Under the pieces are notes generated by a model that was not told the DNA's origin, did no database searches, and saw only the letters and a list, made by a program, of their open reading frames with translations. From Cyanobium sp. M30B3 (GTDB taxonomy: Bacteria; Cyanobacteriota; Cyanobacteriia; PCC-6307; Cyanobiaceae), in the NCBI GenBank assembly GCA_018399015.1, contig CP073761.1, positions 1,488,001 through 1,552,000 of the forward strand: a stretch of 64,000 nt of DNA, given 5' to 3'. This document shows, in pieces, positions 24,678 through 33,354 of this stretch. Every line of letters begins with the position of its first letter. The stretch's first letter is position 1. The position numbers and the translations under genes were made by a program.

Positions 24678-26174
24678 CTATGGCAGCACGCCCAGGGCCT
24701 GCAGCCGCGGCTGGCGTGCGGCGAAGGCCGTCAGCAGCGGCGCCGCTTCGCCTTTGACGCTGCGGCCCCTGGCCTTGAGGCTCTCCAGCAGGTGCTGCTC
24801 CAGCGCCTGGCCGCCGAGCTGGCGGCGCTGGCCCTCGAGCAGCAGGGTCTCCACCAGTGAAAACCCCACACCGCCGCCGCTGGCCGGGGCGACCAGATGG
24901 GCATAGGGGCGGCCATTACCGATCAGGCTCAGCAGCTGTTCATTGACGTGCCGGGCCCGCTCGAAATCGGCGCAGGCACCGCGATCGAAGCCGATGCGGC
25001 CGGCGTGGAGCAGCAGGGCCAGCAGCTTGGCCAGCTCCGCCAGCTGCAGCTGGGTGTCTTCGAGGAGCTGGCCGAAGCTGCGCGGCCCATGGGCCAGGCA
25101 GGCCTCCAGTTGCTGGTAGCGCTCCGGCATGCCGCTCACCTGGCCGAAGCTGGTTTCAAAGCGGTAGCTGTCGGTGGCGGGGGCCTCCTGCAGCCGCAAC
25201 TGGATCAGGCTGAGGCGCTGGCGCAGGTCGCTGTTGGTGCTGGTGGCAAGGCCGCGCAGGAAGAGATCGCGGCGGAACGACTGGTTGATCGCCAGATCCT
25301 GGAGGCTCTGGCGCAGGGCTGGATCGGTTTCGGCCAGCACCGCCGGGCGCACATTGGCGGGCAGCAGCTCCAGGAAATTGTCCGGCAGGGTGGCGCTGGC
25401 GTGAAAGCGCAACTTGTGGGCGGCGCAGCGTTGATGCAGCTCGGCCACATAGAGGGGCTGCCAGCCCTGATTGGCGTATTCCTGCAGGAGATAGGCGGCG
25501 TTTTGATTAGGAAACTGGGCCAGCCGGCGGCGCAGGGCTGGCTGGGCGAGGGCCAGCGCCGAGGGGCTCTCTTCGCTGCCAAGCAGGCTGCTGAGGCTGG
25601 CGGCGGCCTGCTGAAAGGCCTGGGCGGCACTGGCCTCGGCCTGGCGTTGGCGGGTTAGCTCAACGAGGTGTTGGATGGCGCTGGCGCCGAGCCAGCCGGG
25701 AAAGGTGTTGTAGGAGCAGTAGAAGATGCCGCCTGGATTGAGGGCTGCAGCGGCCAGCTGCAACAGCGCCTGCTGGATCGGTGCCGTGATCCAGGTGGCG
25801 ATGCCATGGGCGACCACGTAGTGGTGGGCCGCCGCCAGCGTGCCGGGCTCGGCGGCGAGGCTGAGGAAGTCGGCCTCCTGGAAGGTGATGTTGCCCAGCC
25901 CCAGCTGCTGGGCCAGCCGGCGGCTGTGCACGATGTGATCGGGCTGGAAGTCGATGCCGGTGAAGCGACCTTCGGGATAGGCGGCGGCGAGCAGGCAGAG
26001 GCCCAGGCCCATGCCGCTGCCGAGCTCCAGGTAGGTGAAGGGTTCGCCTTCGTGGCTGCGCGGTGGCTGGTGGCCTTTGAGCAGGGCGGCGAAATCCAGC
26101 CAGGCCGGCGCCAGCTCGCGATAAAAGCCCGCGGTGTAAGAAGCGGAGCTGAAGTAGCCGTGATCCCAGGACAT
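24678..26174 (-). CDS. Class I SAM methyltransferase with regulatory domain (rickettsial PKMT-like)
   Basis: This 498-residue protein has a SAM-binding domain at its N-terminus: motif I YLELGSGMGLGL near residue 48, then FTGIDFQPDHI and NPGGIFYCSYNTFPGW. The middle domain (about residues 200-310) matches the predicted methyltransferase regulatory domain. The C-terminal part (LAELAKLLALLLHAGRIGF) resembles a winged helix. This three-part layout is that of the rickettsial protein-lysine methyltransferases that modify the surface protein OmpB. The gene is divergent from the type I secretion locus, 273 bases from its first start, so modification of a secreted or surface protein is an attractive guess. 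Small-molecule or glycan methylation cannot be excluded. Confidence 0.8.
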   Translation of the reverse strand: MSWDHGYFSSASYTAGFYRELAPAWLDFAALLKGHQPPRSHEGEPFTYLELGSGMGLGLCLLAAAYPEGRFTGIDFQPDHIVHSRRLAQQLGLGNITFQEADFLSLAAEPGTLAAAHHYVVAHGIATWITAPIQQALLQLAAAALNPGGIFYCSYNTFPGWLGASAIQHLVELTRQRQAEASAAQAFQQAAASLSSLLGSEESPSALALAQPALRRRLAQFPNQNAAYLLQEYANQGWQPLYVAELHQRCAAHKLRFHASATLPDNFLELLPANVRPAVLAETDPALRQSLQDLAINQSFRRDLFLRGLATSTNSDLRQRLSLIQLRLQEAPATDSYRFETSFGQVSGMPERYQQLEACLAHGPRSFGQLLEDTQLQLAELAKLLALLLHAGRIGFDRGACADFERARHVNEQLLSLIGNGRPYAHLVAPASGGGVGFSLVETLLLEGQRRQLGGQALEQHLLESLKARGRSVKGEAAPLLTAFAARQPRLQALGVLP

Positions 26175-26247
26175 GGATTCCAGAAGCAGGCCCCCACGCT
26201 GAAGCCGAATGGGCGCCTGCCAAGGCCGGCCGACTCGCTTCTACGCC

Positions 26248-26319
26248 GATGCGCATCTGTGCAGAAGCGGTTTGTTGTTAAAGCGTATGTGTAGCCATGA
26301 GGATGCGCATGCATGCGCA
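26248..26319. promoter_or_regulatory. Palindromic sites upstream of the secretion locus
   Basis: Two palindromes share a GATGCGCAT core. One is GATGCGCATC at 26248-26257 (perfect, 10 bases); the other is TGCGCATGCATGCGCA at 26304-26319 (perfect, 16 bases), preceded by GA so that GATGCGCAT recurs at 26302-26310. The cores are 54 bases apart, near five helical turns. They sit 129-200 bases upstream of the first repeat-protein gene and within 150 bases of the divergent methyltransferase start. This is a plausible operator pair; no binding protein is known. Confidence 0.5.
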
Positions 26320-26447
26320 GTTATGGATCAGCGAGTAGCCGTGAAATGGGCCGTTTTTCGTGGATGGAGGGTGCATATTTGGCGCAAGCCCCTGTGGGCT
26401 GATCTCCACTTCATTTCAGCCCTCTTCATCTTTTCCCCCCTGCACCC

Positions 26448-29400
26448 ATGGCTGCAACAGATTCCGCCGTCGCCATTGACAACAGTGAGGTGATCGTCGG
26501 TCAGAACCTGACCGACACCGCCACCGCCTCCTCTACCGCTACCGCTACCGCCACCACGGTGGAAGGCATCGCCACTGGCAATGCCGTGGTCACCGAATCC
26601 GTCGGCATCCTCGACAGCACGCTCAACGTCGGCGGTAACGGCACCCTCACCGTCAACGAAACCGGTGTGGCCACCGCTTCGGCGACGACGGTGAATGAGA
26701 CCAATATCGTGGCCGCCGCTGTTACCGATGGCGCTGTCGGCGATCGCGTCGTAGATGCCGGCACGGGTGACACTCTCGGTTACATCACCAACGCCACCAC
26801 AGGCGACTACACCGCTAATCCTGATGGGACCGGCGCCCCAGGAACACTTGCTGTCGGCGACCTACTTTTTGCCTCCTCCGCCTTCGCCGGCTTCACCGGC
26901 AATACCGGCGGCATCATTGACGCCACTGGCGGTGGCGGTTCAGCCACCAACGATCTGTTGATCGGCGCGGCGGCCACCGTTGGCGTCACCGTTGACAACA
27001 CCGCCACCGCCACCTCGGTGAACACCGATGGCGGCGCAGCGGCCACCGCACTCATCGATGAGAGCTTCGGCCTCTTCGACATCGGCGTGCAGGCCGGCTC
27101 GAGCGGCAGCCTGATCGCCAACGTGGACGCCAACGCTTTGGCGGACGCCACCACAGTGGGCGGCGCCACGGTGGCCACGGGGGCAGATGCCACCTCCGCC
27201 GCCACGATCAACGATGCGGTCGGCATCAACGTATCGACCGCTGGCAAGGCTGGTGAACTGAGCAACATCACCTTCGGTGACGGCGCCACGATCAGTGCCA
27301 CCGCTGGCACCAGCGCCGACAAGATCGAGGTTGCTTCCACCTCCACCAGCACCACCGGCAACGCCACCGCGGTGTCGACCCTGGGTGATGCCGTTGGTAT
27401 CAACGCGCTTCAGGACGACGACCAAGGCGTCAACAGCAACCTGATCAGCGTCGGTAACGACGGCACCATCACCGGCCTGGGTTTCGCGGCGGTGAGCGCT
27501 GAAGCCACAACCACCAACGGTGTTGCCGCTGCCACAGCCACCACGGCCGATACCTCCGGTATCGAGGCCGGCACGATCAGCGTTGGCGATGGCGGCACCA
27601 TCCAAGCCCAAGCCGGCATCGGCTCCACGGTCACCGCCGCCGTCACCGGCTCCACCCTCACCGGTGACTTCACAGCCACTGCCAGCAACACGGTTACAGA
27701 TACCGCTGGTCTGGATCTTGAAAAGTTGACGGTGGGTGGCGATGCCCTGAAAGCAGGCGGTTACGGCATCCTCGGCCGCACCGATGCCGACCTGGTCACC
27801 ATCGCCAGCACTGTTGGCAATGGTGCGACTGATCTCGCCTTAGCCACCGGCACCCTCACCAACGCCGTCGGCATCGACATCGGCGATGGTGCCGATGCTG
27901 AAGACGGTCTGACCGTTGGCAACAACGCCTCGATCGCCGGTATTGCCGACACCACCAACGCCGTCACCGCCACCTCTACGGCCGGTGAGGTGGATGCGAT
28001 CAGCGACAGCACCACCGTCAAGGGCATCAACCTCACGGATGCCTTCGTGATCGGCGGCAGCGCCACCGTGCTGGGCCAAGGCTTGGTGGATGCCGATGCA
28101 ACGGCCACCACCACGGGTGCCACGGACGTCGTGGCTGCTCTTGCCGACGCCAGCGTCGGCGCTGACCTGGTTGCCGGTATTCAGCTCAACAGCGTTGATG
28201 ACGACGCCAGCAGCATCGGTACCAGCGGCACGATCACGGGTAATGCCCAGGTGCTGGCTGATGCGGTCGCCACCTCGGTGTCCGGTAACGCCACCGCCAC
28301 CGCCGGCGGCACCGGCATCTCCGACAACCTCGACCTGGTGGGTGTTGGCTTGGGTGACCAGGCGACCGCTGCGGTTGACACCGTGAACGTGGGCACCAAT
28401 GCCACGATCACCGCGACTGCTGCCAACACCCTCACGGCCACCGCAACTTCAACAGCTGAAGCTGCCGCTGCCAAAACCCAGACCGCAACCTCTGCTGGTC
28501 TCATCACCGAGATCCTCACTGTGGGCGATAACGCCACGGTGACCGCCAGCAGCAACCTGAGTGGCACGGCCGTCGCCAGCACCGTGGGTGACGCTACCGA
28601 CACCGCAAACGACAAGGCCACCGCCACCGCCACCGCCGGTACCAACGTTGGTGCCGACACCAACATCACTGGCGGCTCCACCGTGTTCGGTGCCGACGCC
28701 ACCTTCACGGCCACGGCCAGCTCCATTCAGGCGGCTACTTCCACCTCCGTGGAAAGTGATGCCAGCTCAACCGCCACCACCACCAGCAACATCGGTCTCG
28801 ATGCACTAACCACCACGGTGGGCGATCAAGGTACGATCACCGGCCGCGCCAACGGCAGCGACACCGCCACCGCCACCTCCACCGACGGCAGCGCCACCGC
28901 CGGTGCAACTCGCACCACCAACGTTGGTGTCAAAAGCGATGGCGTGATGACCATTGGCGGCACCGGCAGCCTCGAAGGTACCGGCACCCTGGGGCTCACC
29001 TCCACGGCCGTGACGGTGGGCGACGACAACACCACCGACAAGGCCCAAGCCACCACCAGCAGCAACACCAACGTTGGTCTGGCGCTGGATGTAGCAGCCA
29101 CCACCATCGGCGATGACGGCACCGTCACCGGCATCGGCACGCTCACCAGCGTTGCCAGTGCCACGGGCACCAAGGCTGATGCCGAAGCTGGCATTACCGC
29201 CACCACCAACACCGGTATCGATCTCAGCGGCCAGACCCTGACCGTGGGCGACGCCGGCACCATCGGTGGCCAGGCCACCGGCACCAACACCGCTTCGGCC
29301 ACCACGGTTGACGGCGATTCGAAAGCCACGATTCTCGCCAACACAACCAGCGGCCTTGGCGATGCTGATGGCGCAGTGATCATTGGCAACGGCGCCGGCA

Positions 29401-31088
29401 TCATCGGTAACGCCACAGTGACCAACACGGCCACGGCTGCCGCTACGGATGCGGATGCTGCGACTGTAATTGCCAAGGTGGACAACGACGTTGTTCAGGC
29501 CATCAACCTGGACAGCATCAACGCCGGCAACGGTGCTTCGATCGCCGCCAGCGCCACCAGCACCCAGGCGGCCACCGCCAGCAACATCGGTGATCCCGGT
29601 GCAGCGGATGAGGACGCCATCGCCACCGTCGGCCTGAACGACCAGATCCTCGGCATCACCTCCACCACGCTCACGGTAGGCAACGACGCCAGCCGCCTCA
29701 CCGCCGGCGCCACCCTCACGGGCACGGCCACGGCCAGCAACATGAGCGGCGCCAGCACGGCGTCCTCGGGTGTGGGCTCTGATGTATCCGCACTGGACAG
29801 CACCAGCACGGTTCTGGTGGGCGACAACCTCACCGACGGCGCCAGGTTCCAGGCCGTGAGCAACCTCACCGGTACGGCCACCTCGGTGGAAGATTCGGCT
29901 ACCGCCAACGTCGGTGGTGTTGAAGGCTTCATCGAATCCACCGTGGTGGGCGTCAACAGCTCTGACATCACAGTGGGCAACAACGCTGGCACCATCACCG
30001 CCATCGCCGCCTCCACGCTGAACGCCACCGCTTCCACCACCGGCAGCGATTCGAAAGCCGGCAGCACTGCTACCGCCTCCGCCGTCCAGAACGCGGACGG
30101 CCTGTTCAACAGTCTCGTGAGCATCGGCAACGACGGCAACCTCACCGCCAGCGCCACCTTGGTTGGCAATGCGGCTGCCACCAACACCGGCAATGTGGGC
30201 ACAAGCCTCGACGATGCCACCGCCTTCCTCACCCTGGATTCGGCTGGTATCACTCAGGCTGCTGCCGACAACATCACCATCGGCGACACCGGCAACGTCA
30301 CAGCCGAGGCCTTCGCCTCCGGTTCTGGCATCGCCCAGACCACCAACGGTGATGCAACCTCCACCGGCAACCTCGATGCCAAGGGCCTCGACATGTTTGC
30401 TGGCGACAACATCACCATCGGTGGCGCCGGCAACATCTCCGGCCTGGGCGTGATCGGCACGCTCAACGGCGGCGGCACCCTCGGCAACCAGGTGCAGATC
30501 ACTGCTGCCACCACCGATGGCATCGCCATCGCCAGCGGTGGCTTCGATGCCACCGGCATCCTGGGTGACTCGGGCAACACCATCACCGCCGGCGCCAACG
30601 ACGGTGATGTGCGCGGTCAAGTGCTCGCCGGCGCCAACGTGCTCGCCTCCTCCACAGGCAACAGCAATGTGGATAACGCCACCGCCACGATCTCCCCATC
30701 CGAGCTCTTCGGTATCAAGAACGTCGACATCGTCGGTGGGCAGGTGGGCACCAACTCCGTGATCGGTACCTCCCTGGGCGACTTCGATGCCACCGCCACC
30801 TCGGTGAATGGCAATTCCACCGCCTCCAGCGATGTGAATGCCGCCGGCATCCTCGGCAACGGCAGCGACACCATCAACCTCAGCGGCGGCATCAACGCCA
30901 TTGCCCAGCTGAGCAACACCGTTACTGCCACCTCAGTGGCTGGTAACGCCATCGCTACTGCCACCAGTGATGCGGTGGGCCTCTCCGGCTACCAGGTGTC
31001 GATCATCGGCAACGGCACCCTCAATGCTTCCGCCACTTCCAACTCCCAGTCCCTGGCGAGCTCGGTGGGTGGTCGCGCCGGCGCCTGA
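26448..31088 (+). CDS. Large Ala/Thr/Gly-rich repeat protein (putative T1SS substrate 1)
   Basis: This 1546-residue acidic protein consists almost wholly of degenerate repeats of roughly 45-55 residues with consensus near LTVGDxGTIxAxA, then TATAxSTxxGDAxAxA and GI. That pattern predicts a long beta-solenoid. I see no Cys, His or Trp in it, and few Met or aromatic residues. It has no N-terminal signal peptide. The last 36 residues (IIGNGTLNASATSNSQSLAS...GGRAGA) match the tail of the 5166-residue protein and may be an uncleaved C-terminal secretion signal. It is first in the direction of the downstream exporter genes. Function is unknown; a surface-layer or adhesion filament is inferred. Confidence 0.85.
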   Translation: MAATDSAVAIDNSEVIVGQNLTDTATASSTATATATTVEGIATGNAVVTESVGILDSTLNVGGNGTLTVNETGVATASATTVNETNIVAAAVTDGAVGDRVVDAGTGDTLGYITNATTGDYTANPDGTGAPGTLAVGDLLFASSAFAGFTGNTGGIIDATGGGGSATNDLLIGAAATVGVTVDNTATATSVNTDGGAAATALIDESFGLFDIGVQAGSSGSLIANVDANALADATTVGGATVATGADATSAATINDAVGINVSTAGKAGELSNITFGDGATISATAGTSADKIEVASTSTSTTGNATAVSTLGDAVGINALQDDDQGVNSNLISVGNDGTITGLGFAAVSAEATTTNGVAAATATTADTSGIEAGTISVGDGGTIQAQAGIGSTVTAAVTGSTLTGDFTATASNTVTDTAGLDLEKLTVGGDALKAGGYGILGRTDADLVTIASTVGNGATDLALATGTLTNAVGIDIGDGADAEDGLTVGNNASIAGIADTTNAVTATSTAGEVDAISDSTTVKGINLTDAFVIGGSATVLGQGLVDADATATTTGATDVVAALADASVGADLVAGIQLNSVDDDASSIGTSGTITGNAQVLADAVATSVSGNATATAGGTGISDNLDLVGVGLGDQATAAVDTVNVGTNATITATAANTLTATATSTAEAAAAKTQTATSAGLITEILTVGDNATVTASSNLSGTAVASTVGDATDTANDKATATATAGTNVGADTNITGGSTVFGADATFTATASSIQAATSTSVESDASSTATTTSNIGLDALTTTVGDQGTITGRANGSDTATATSTDGSATAGATRTTNVGVKSDGVMTIGGTGSLEGTGTLGLTSTAVTVGDDNTTDKAQATTSSNTNVGLALDVAATTIGDDGTVTGIGTLTSVASATGTKADAEAGITATTNTGIDLSGQTLTVGDAGTIGGQATGTNTASATTVDGDSKATILANTTSGLGDADGAVIIGNGAGIIGNATVTNTATAAATDADAATVIAKVDNDVVQAINLDSINAGNGASIAASATSTQAATASNIGDPGAADEDAIATVGLNDQILGITSTTLTVGNDASRLTAGATLTGTATASNMSGASTASSGVGSDVSALDSTSTVLVGDNLTDGARFQAVSNLTGTATSVEDSATANVGGVEGFIESTVVGVNSSDITVGNNAGTITAIAASTLNATASTTGSDSKAGSTATASAVQNADGLFNSLVSIGNDGNLTASATLVGNAAATNTGNVGTSLDDATAFLTLDSAGITQAAADNITIGDTGNVTAEAFASGSGIAQTTNGDATSTGNLDAKGLDMFAGDNITIGGAGNISGLGVIGTLNGGGTLGNQVQITAATTDGIAIASGGFDATGILGDSGNTITAGANDGDVRGQVLAGANVLASSTGNSNVDNATATISPSELFGIKNVDIVGGQVGTNSVIGTSLGDFDATATSVNGNSTASSDVNAAGILGNGSDTINLSGGINAIAQLSNTVTATSVAGNAIATATSDAVGLSGYQVSIIGNGTLNASATSNSQSLASSVGGRAGA

Positions 31089-31097
31089 TCAGGTTCG

Positions 31098-31150
31098 GGG
31101 CGCCATCTGGCGCCCTTCTCGGGAGATCAAGCCACCACTGGCTTGGTCTC
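31098..31150 (+). terminator. Two successive RNA hairpins between repeat-protein genes
   Basis: GGGCGCC (31098-31104) / GGCGCCC (31109-31115) is a perfect 7-bp stem with a four-base loop, followed by TTCTC. GAGATCAAGCCA (31123-31134) / TGGCTTGGTCTC (31139-31150) is a 12-bp stem with one G-U pair. Neither has a strong U-tract. They lie just past the stop at 31088 and 69 bases before the next start. Partial termination or transcript stabilisation is likely, letting the first protein be made in excess of the rest of the operon. Confidence 0.55.
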
Positions 31151-31218
31151 CTTAGCTCCTTGCGGGCGTCTTTCATCCCCCCATTGCCTTCCGGTCTTCC
31201 GGACATCACGAACTGCTC

Positions 31219-33354
31219 ATGGCTGAACGTCTGCCTGTCACAGCCACATCCCGCTCGGTCGCCCTGCGCTTCGAGCCGGACAGTGATCTGCTGGCGGGCA
31301 GCTTTCTGCGACTCACCACCAGCCCTTCGGCCAGCGCCACCGCGCGCACCATCGAGGGCACCGAGCTCACCGCCGCCACCGCCACCGCCCGCGGTATCGG
31401 CGCTGGTTATTCCCGGTATTACGAAGGGCTCGTTGACGAGGCCTTCTTCAACAGCCTCAATCTTTCGATCGCCTCCGGTGGTGGCCAGATCGACGGTGAT
31501 GCGGTTGCCTCCGCCTACGCCACCGGTCGCGCTGATACCAGCGCTGAGGCGCTGGCCACCAACATCGGCCTGGCCAACCTCAGCTATCTCGATCGCTACG
31601 GCGGTGCCCTGCTGATCGGCAGCAACGCCGCGCCGCTGTCCGCCCGCGCCAGCGCCGGCACCGGTTCGGTGCTCGGGCCCCTGCCTGGCACCACACCCAC
31701 CGCCACGATCACCGCCAACGCCACGGTGCGGGGTCTGGAGGGAGCAGCCGATCCTGCAGTGCTGCGCGGCGGCAACCATTCCTTTTACGGCCAGCCCAAT
31801 GCGGCCGTGCGCGCTGTTTCTGAGCTGCAGCTCGCCAATGAAGGCGTCAACCTGCGCGCCCAGGGCAGCGCCGATGCCACCGGCATCGAGAACTACACGA
31901 TCAAGGCCGTTCCGTTCGGCAATGGCGATGGCAGCGCCAGCCTCAGCGGTGAAGCCAGCGCCGATCTGCGCCTGATCGGAGGCCCGGTGGATCAGGGCGA
32001 CACCGTGTCGCTCAACGGCAAGGCGATCGGCATCGACCGCTCAGTGCTCTACGGCGCCCCCACCCTGGCCACCACCATCACCGGCCGTGGCGTCGCCACC
32101 GTGGATGGGGCATCAGCAGAGGCCGCCGGGCTGCAGGCCAACCAGCTGGAGCTGCAAGAGCTGCAGGGCATCGGTATCACCGGCAGCCAGCTGTTCACCA
32201 GCCAGGGCGACGATGTGATCCGCGGCTTTGGCGGCATCGCCGCACCGCAGCTATCGCTTGCTGCCGGCGGCAATGTCGATACGGCCGGCATCGACGCCAC
32301 CGGCATGTACACCGGCCTCGGCGATGACATCATCTTCGGCAAGATCCTCACCGAAGTAGAGGCCGATTTCGATGCCGACGGCGACGGCATCCTCAACGGT
32401 TCGGTGTTCCTCGATCGCTCGGCGCAAGACGGCAGCATCGGTGGTTTCGATGGCATCCGCAACTCCACCGCCAACACCGGCATCGGCAATGATCTGATCG
32501 CCGGCTCCAGCAACGGCAGCCATCTCTACACCTCCATCGGCAATGATGCGATCGATCTCGATCGCGCCAAAGCCAGCTCACTCTGGGGCGGCATCGGCAA
32601 CGACCTGCTCCGCATCGGTGGTGCCGATGGCAGTGGCGGCCCCTCCATCAACAACGTGCTCTGGGGTGGCATCGGCAACGACATCCTCCAGGTGGGCTCC
32701 GGCGATGGCTCGGTGCTTGATGGCGGTTATGGGCAGGATGTGATGACGGGCGGCAGCGGCGTGGATCGCTTCCTGCTCTCAGAAGGTGGCGCCGCCATCC
32801 TGGCCGCCAGCAGCTCCTTTTTCGGCAAAGATCTCGCCGATCAACCGCTCTGGGCCACCCTCTCGCAAACCCAGAAGGAAACGCTCTGGGATACCGGCGT
32901 GCTCCTCAACAACGCAGGCAACGAACAGCTCGGCAGCATCGACACGATCCGCAACTTCCAGGCCGGCGACGGCGGTGATGTGCTCGAAATCAGCAATTCG
33001 CTGGCCAGCGTGACCCAGGAGCTGTGGGAGCAGAAGGGCGCCATCTTTGGTGTGGATGCCATGGGTTCCCTGTCGGTGCAAGAAGCCAGCGCCGATGGCA
33101 GCAACCGCGTGGGCATCATCGTCGGCACCCTCGCCGACATCCAACGCCTCGGCATGGGCTCCCCCTCCATCGCCTTCGCCACCGACACCCGCCAACTGAT
33201 GTTCGACGCTGACGGCAACTGGAGCCAAGGCTCGATCAGCCTCGGCACCGTGAATGTGGCCGGCGGCACGCTCAATAAGAGCAACTTCGCCTTTGGTTCC
33301 ACCACCGGCAATGGGTTAGGTGAAGCGCCGACGGCGGAGGGTGGGGTTGGCTGA
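31219..33354 (+). CDS. RTX-like repeat protein with calcium-loop motifs (putative T1SS substrate 2)
   Basis: The 711-residue protein has three parts. Residues 1-330 are an Ala/Gly-rich solenoid like that of the 1546-residue protein (SLSGEASADLRLIGG). Residues about 330-520 carry RTX-like GxGNDxL/I repeats (GIGNDLIAGSS, WGGIGNDLLRIGG, WGGIGNDILQVGS, GGYGQDVMTGGSG), which bind calcium after secretion. An EF-hand-like loop FDADGDGILNG lies near residues 384-394. The C-terminal domain (about 560-700) contains FDADGNWSQG and resembles RTX C-terminal targeting regions. No signal peptide or Cys is seen. The stop overlaps the next start (TGATG at 33352-33356), so it is translationally coupled to the giant gene. 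Confidence 0.85.
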   Translation: MAERLPVTATSRSVALRFEPDSDLLAGSFLRLTTSPSASATARTIEGTELTAATATARGIGAGYSRYYEGLVDEAFFNSLNLSIASGGGQIDGDAVASAYATGRADTSAEALATNIGLANLSYLDRYGGALLIGSNAAPLSARASAGTGSVLGPLPGTTPTATITANATVRGLEGAADPAVLRGGNHSFYGQPNAAVRAVSELQLANEGVNLRAQGSADATGIENYTIKAVPFGNGDGSASLSGEASADLRLIGGPVDQGDTVSLNGKAIGIDRSVLYGAPTLATTITGRGVATVDGASAEAAGLQANQLELQELQGIGITGSQLFTSQGDDVIRGFGGIAAPQLSLAAGGNVDTAGIDATGMYTGLGDDIIFGKILTEVEADFDADGDGILNGSVFLDRSAQDGSIGGFDGIRNSTANTGIGNDLIAGSSNGSHLYTSIGNDAIDLDRAKASSLWGGIGNDLLRIGGADGSGGPSINNVLWGGIGNDILQVGSGDGSVLDGGYGQDVMTGGSGVDRFLLSEGGAAILAASSSFFGKDLADQPLWATLSQTQKETLWDTGVLLNNAGNEQLGSIDTIRNFQAGDGGDVLEISNSLASVTQELWEQKGAIFGVDAMGSLSVQEASADGSNRVGIIVGTLADIQRLGMGSPSIAFATDTRQLMFDADGNWSQGSISLGTVNVAGGTLNKSNFAFGSTTGNGLGEAPTAEGGVG

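Noticed and set aside
26197-26447. Small gene between the methyltransferase and the first repeat protein
   Set aside because: A plus-strand open frame exists, but its product has no recognisable pattern and the stretch holds palindromes expected of a control region.
28806-30620. 604-codon open frame on the minus strand, inside the 1546-aa gene
   Set aside because: It is antisense to the repeat gene and its product is a Gly/Ala/His-rich shadow of GC-rich repeats; many similar frames occur opposite all three repeat-protein genes.
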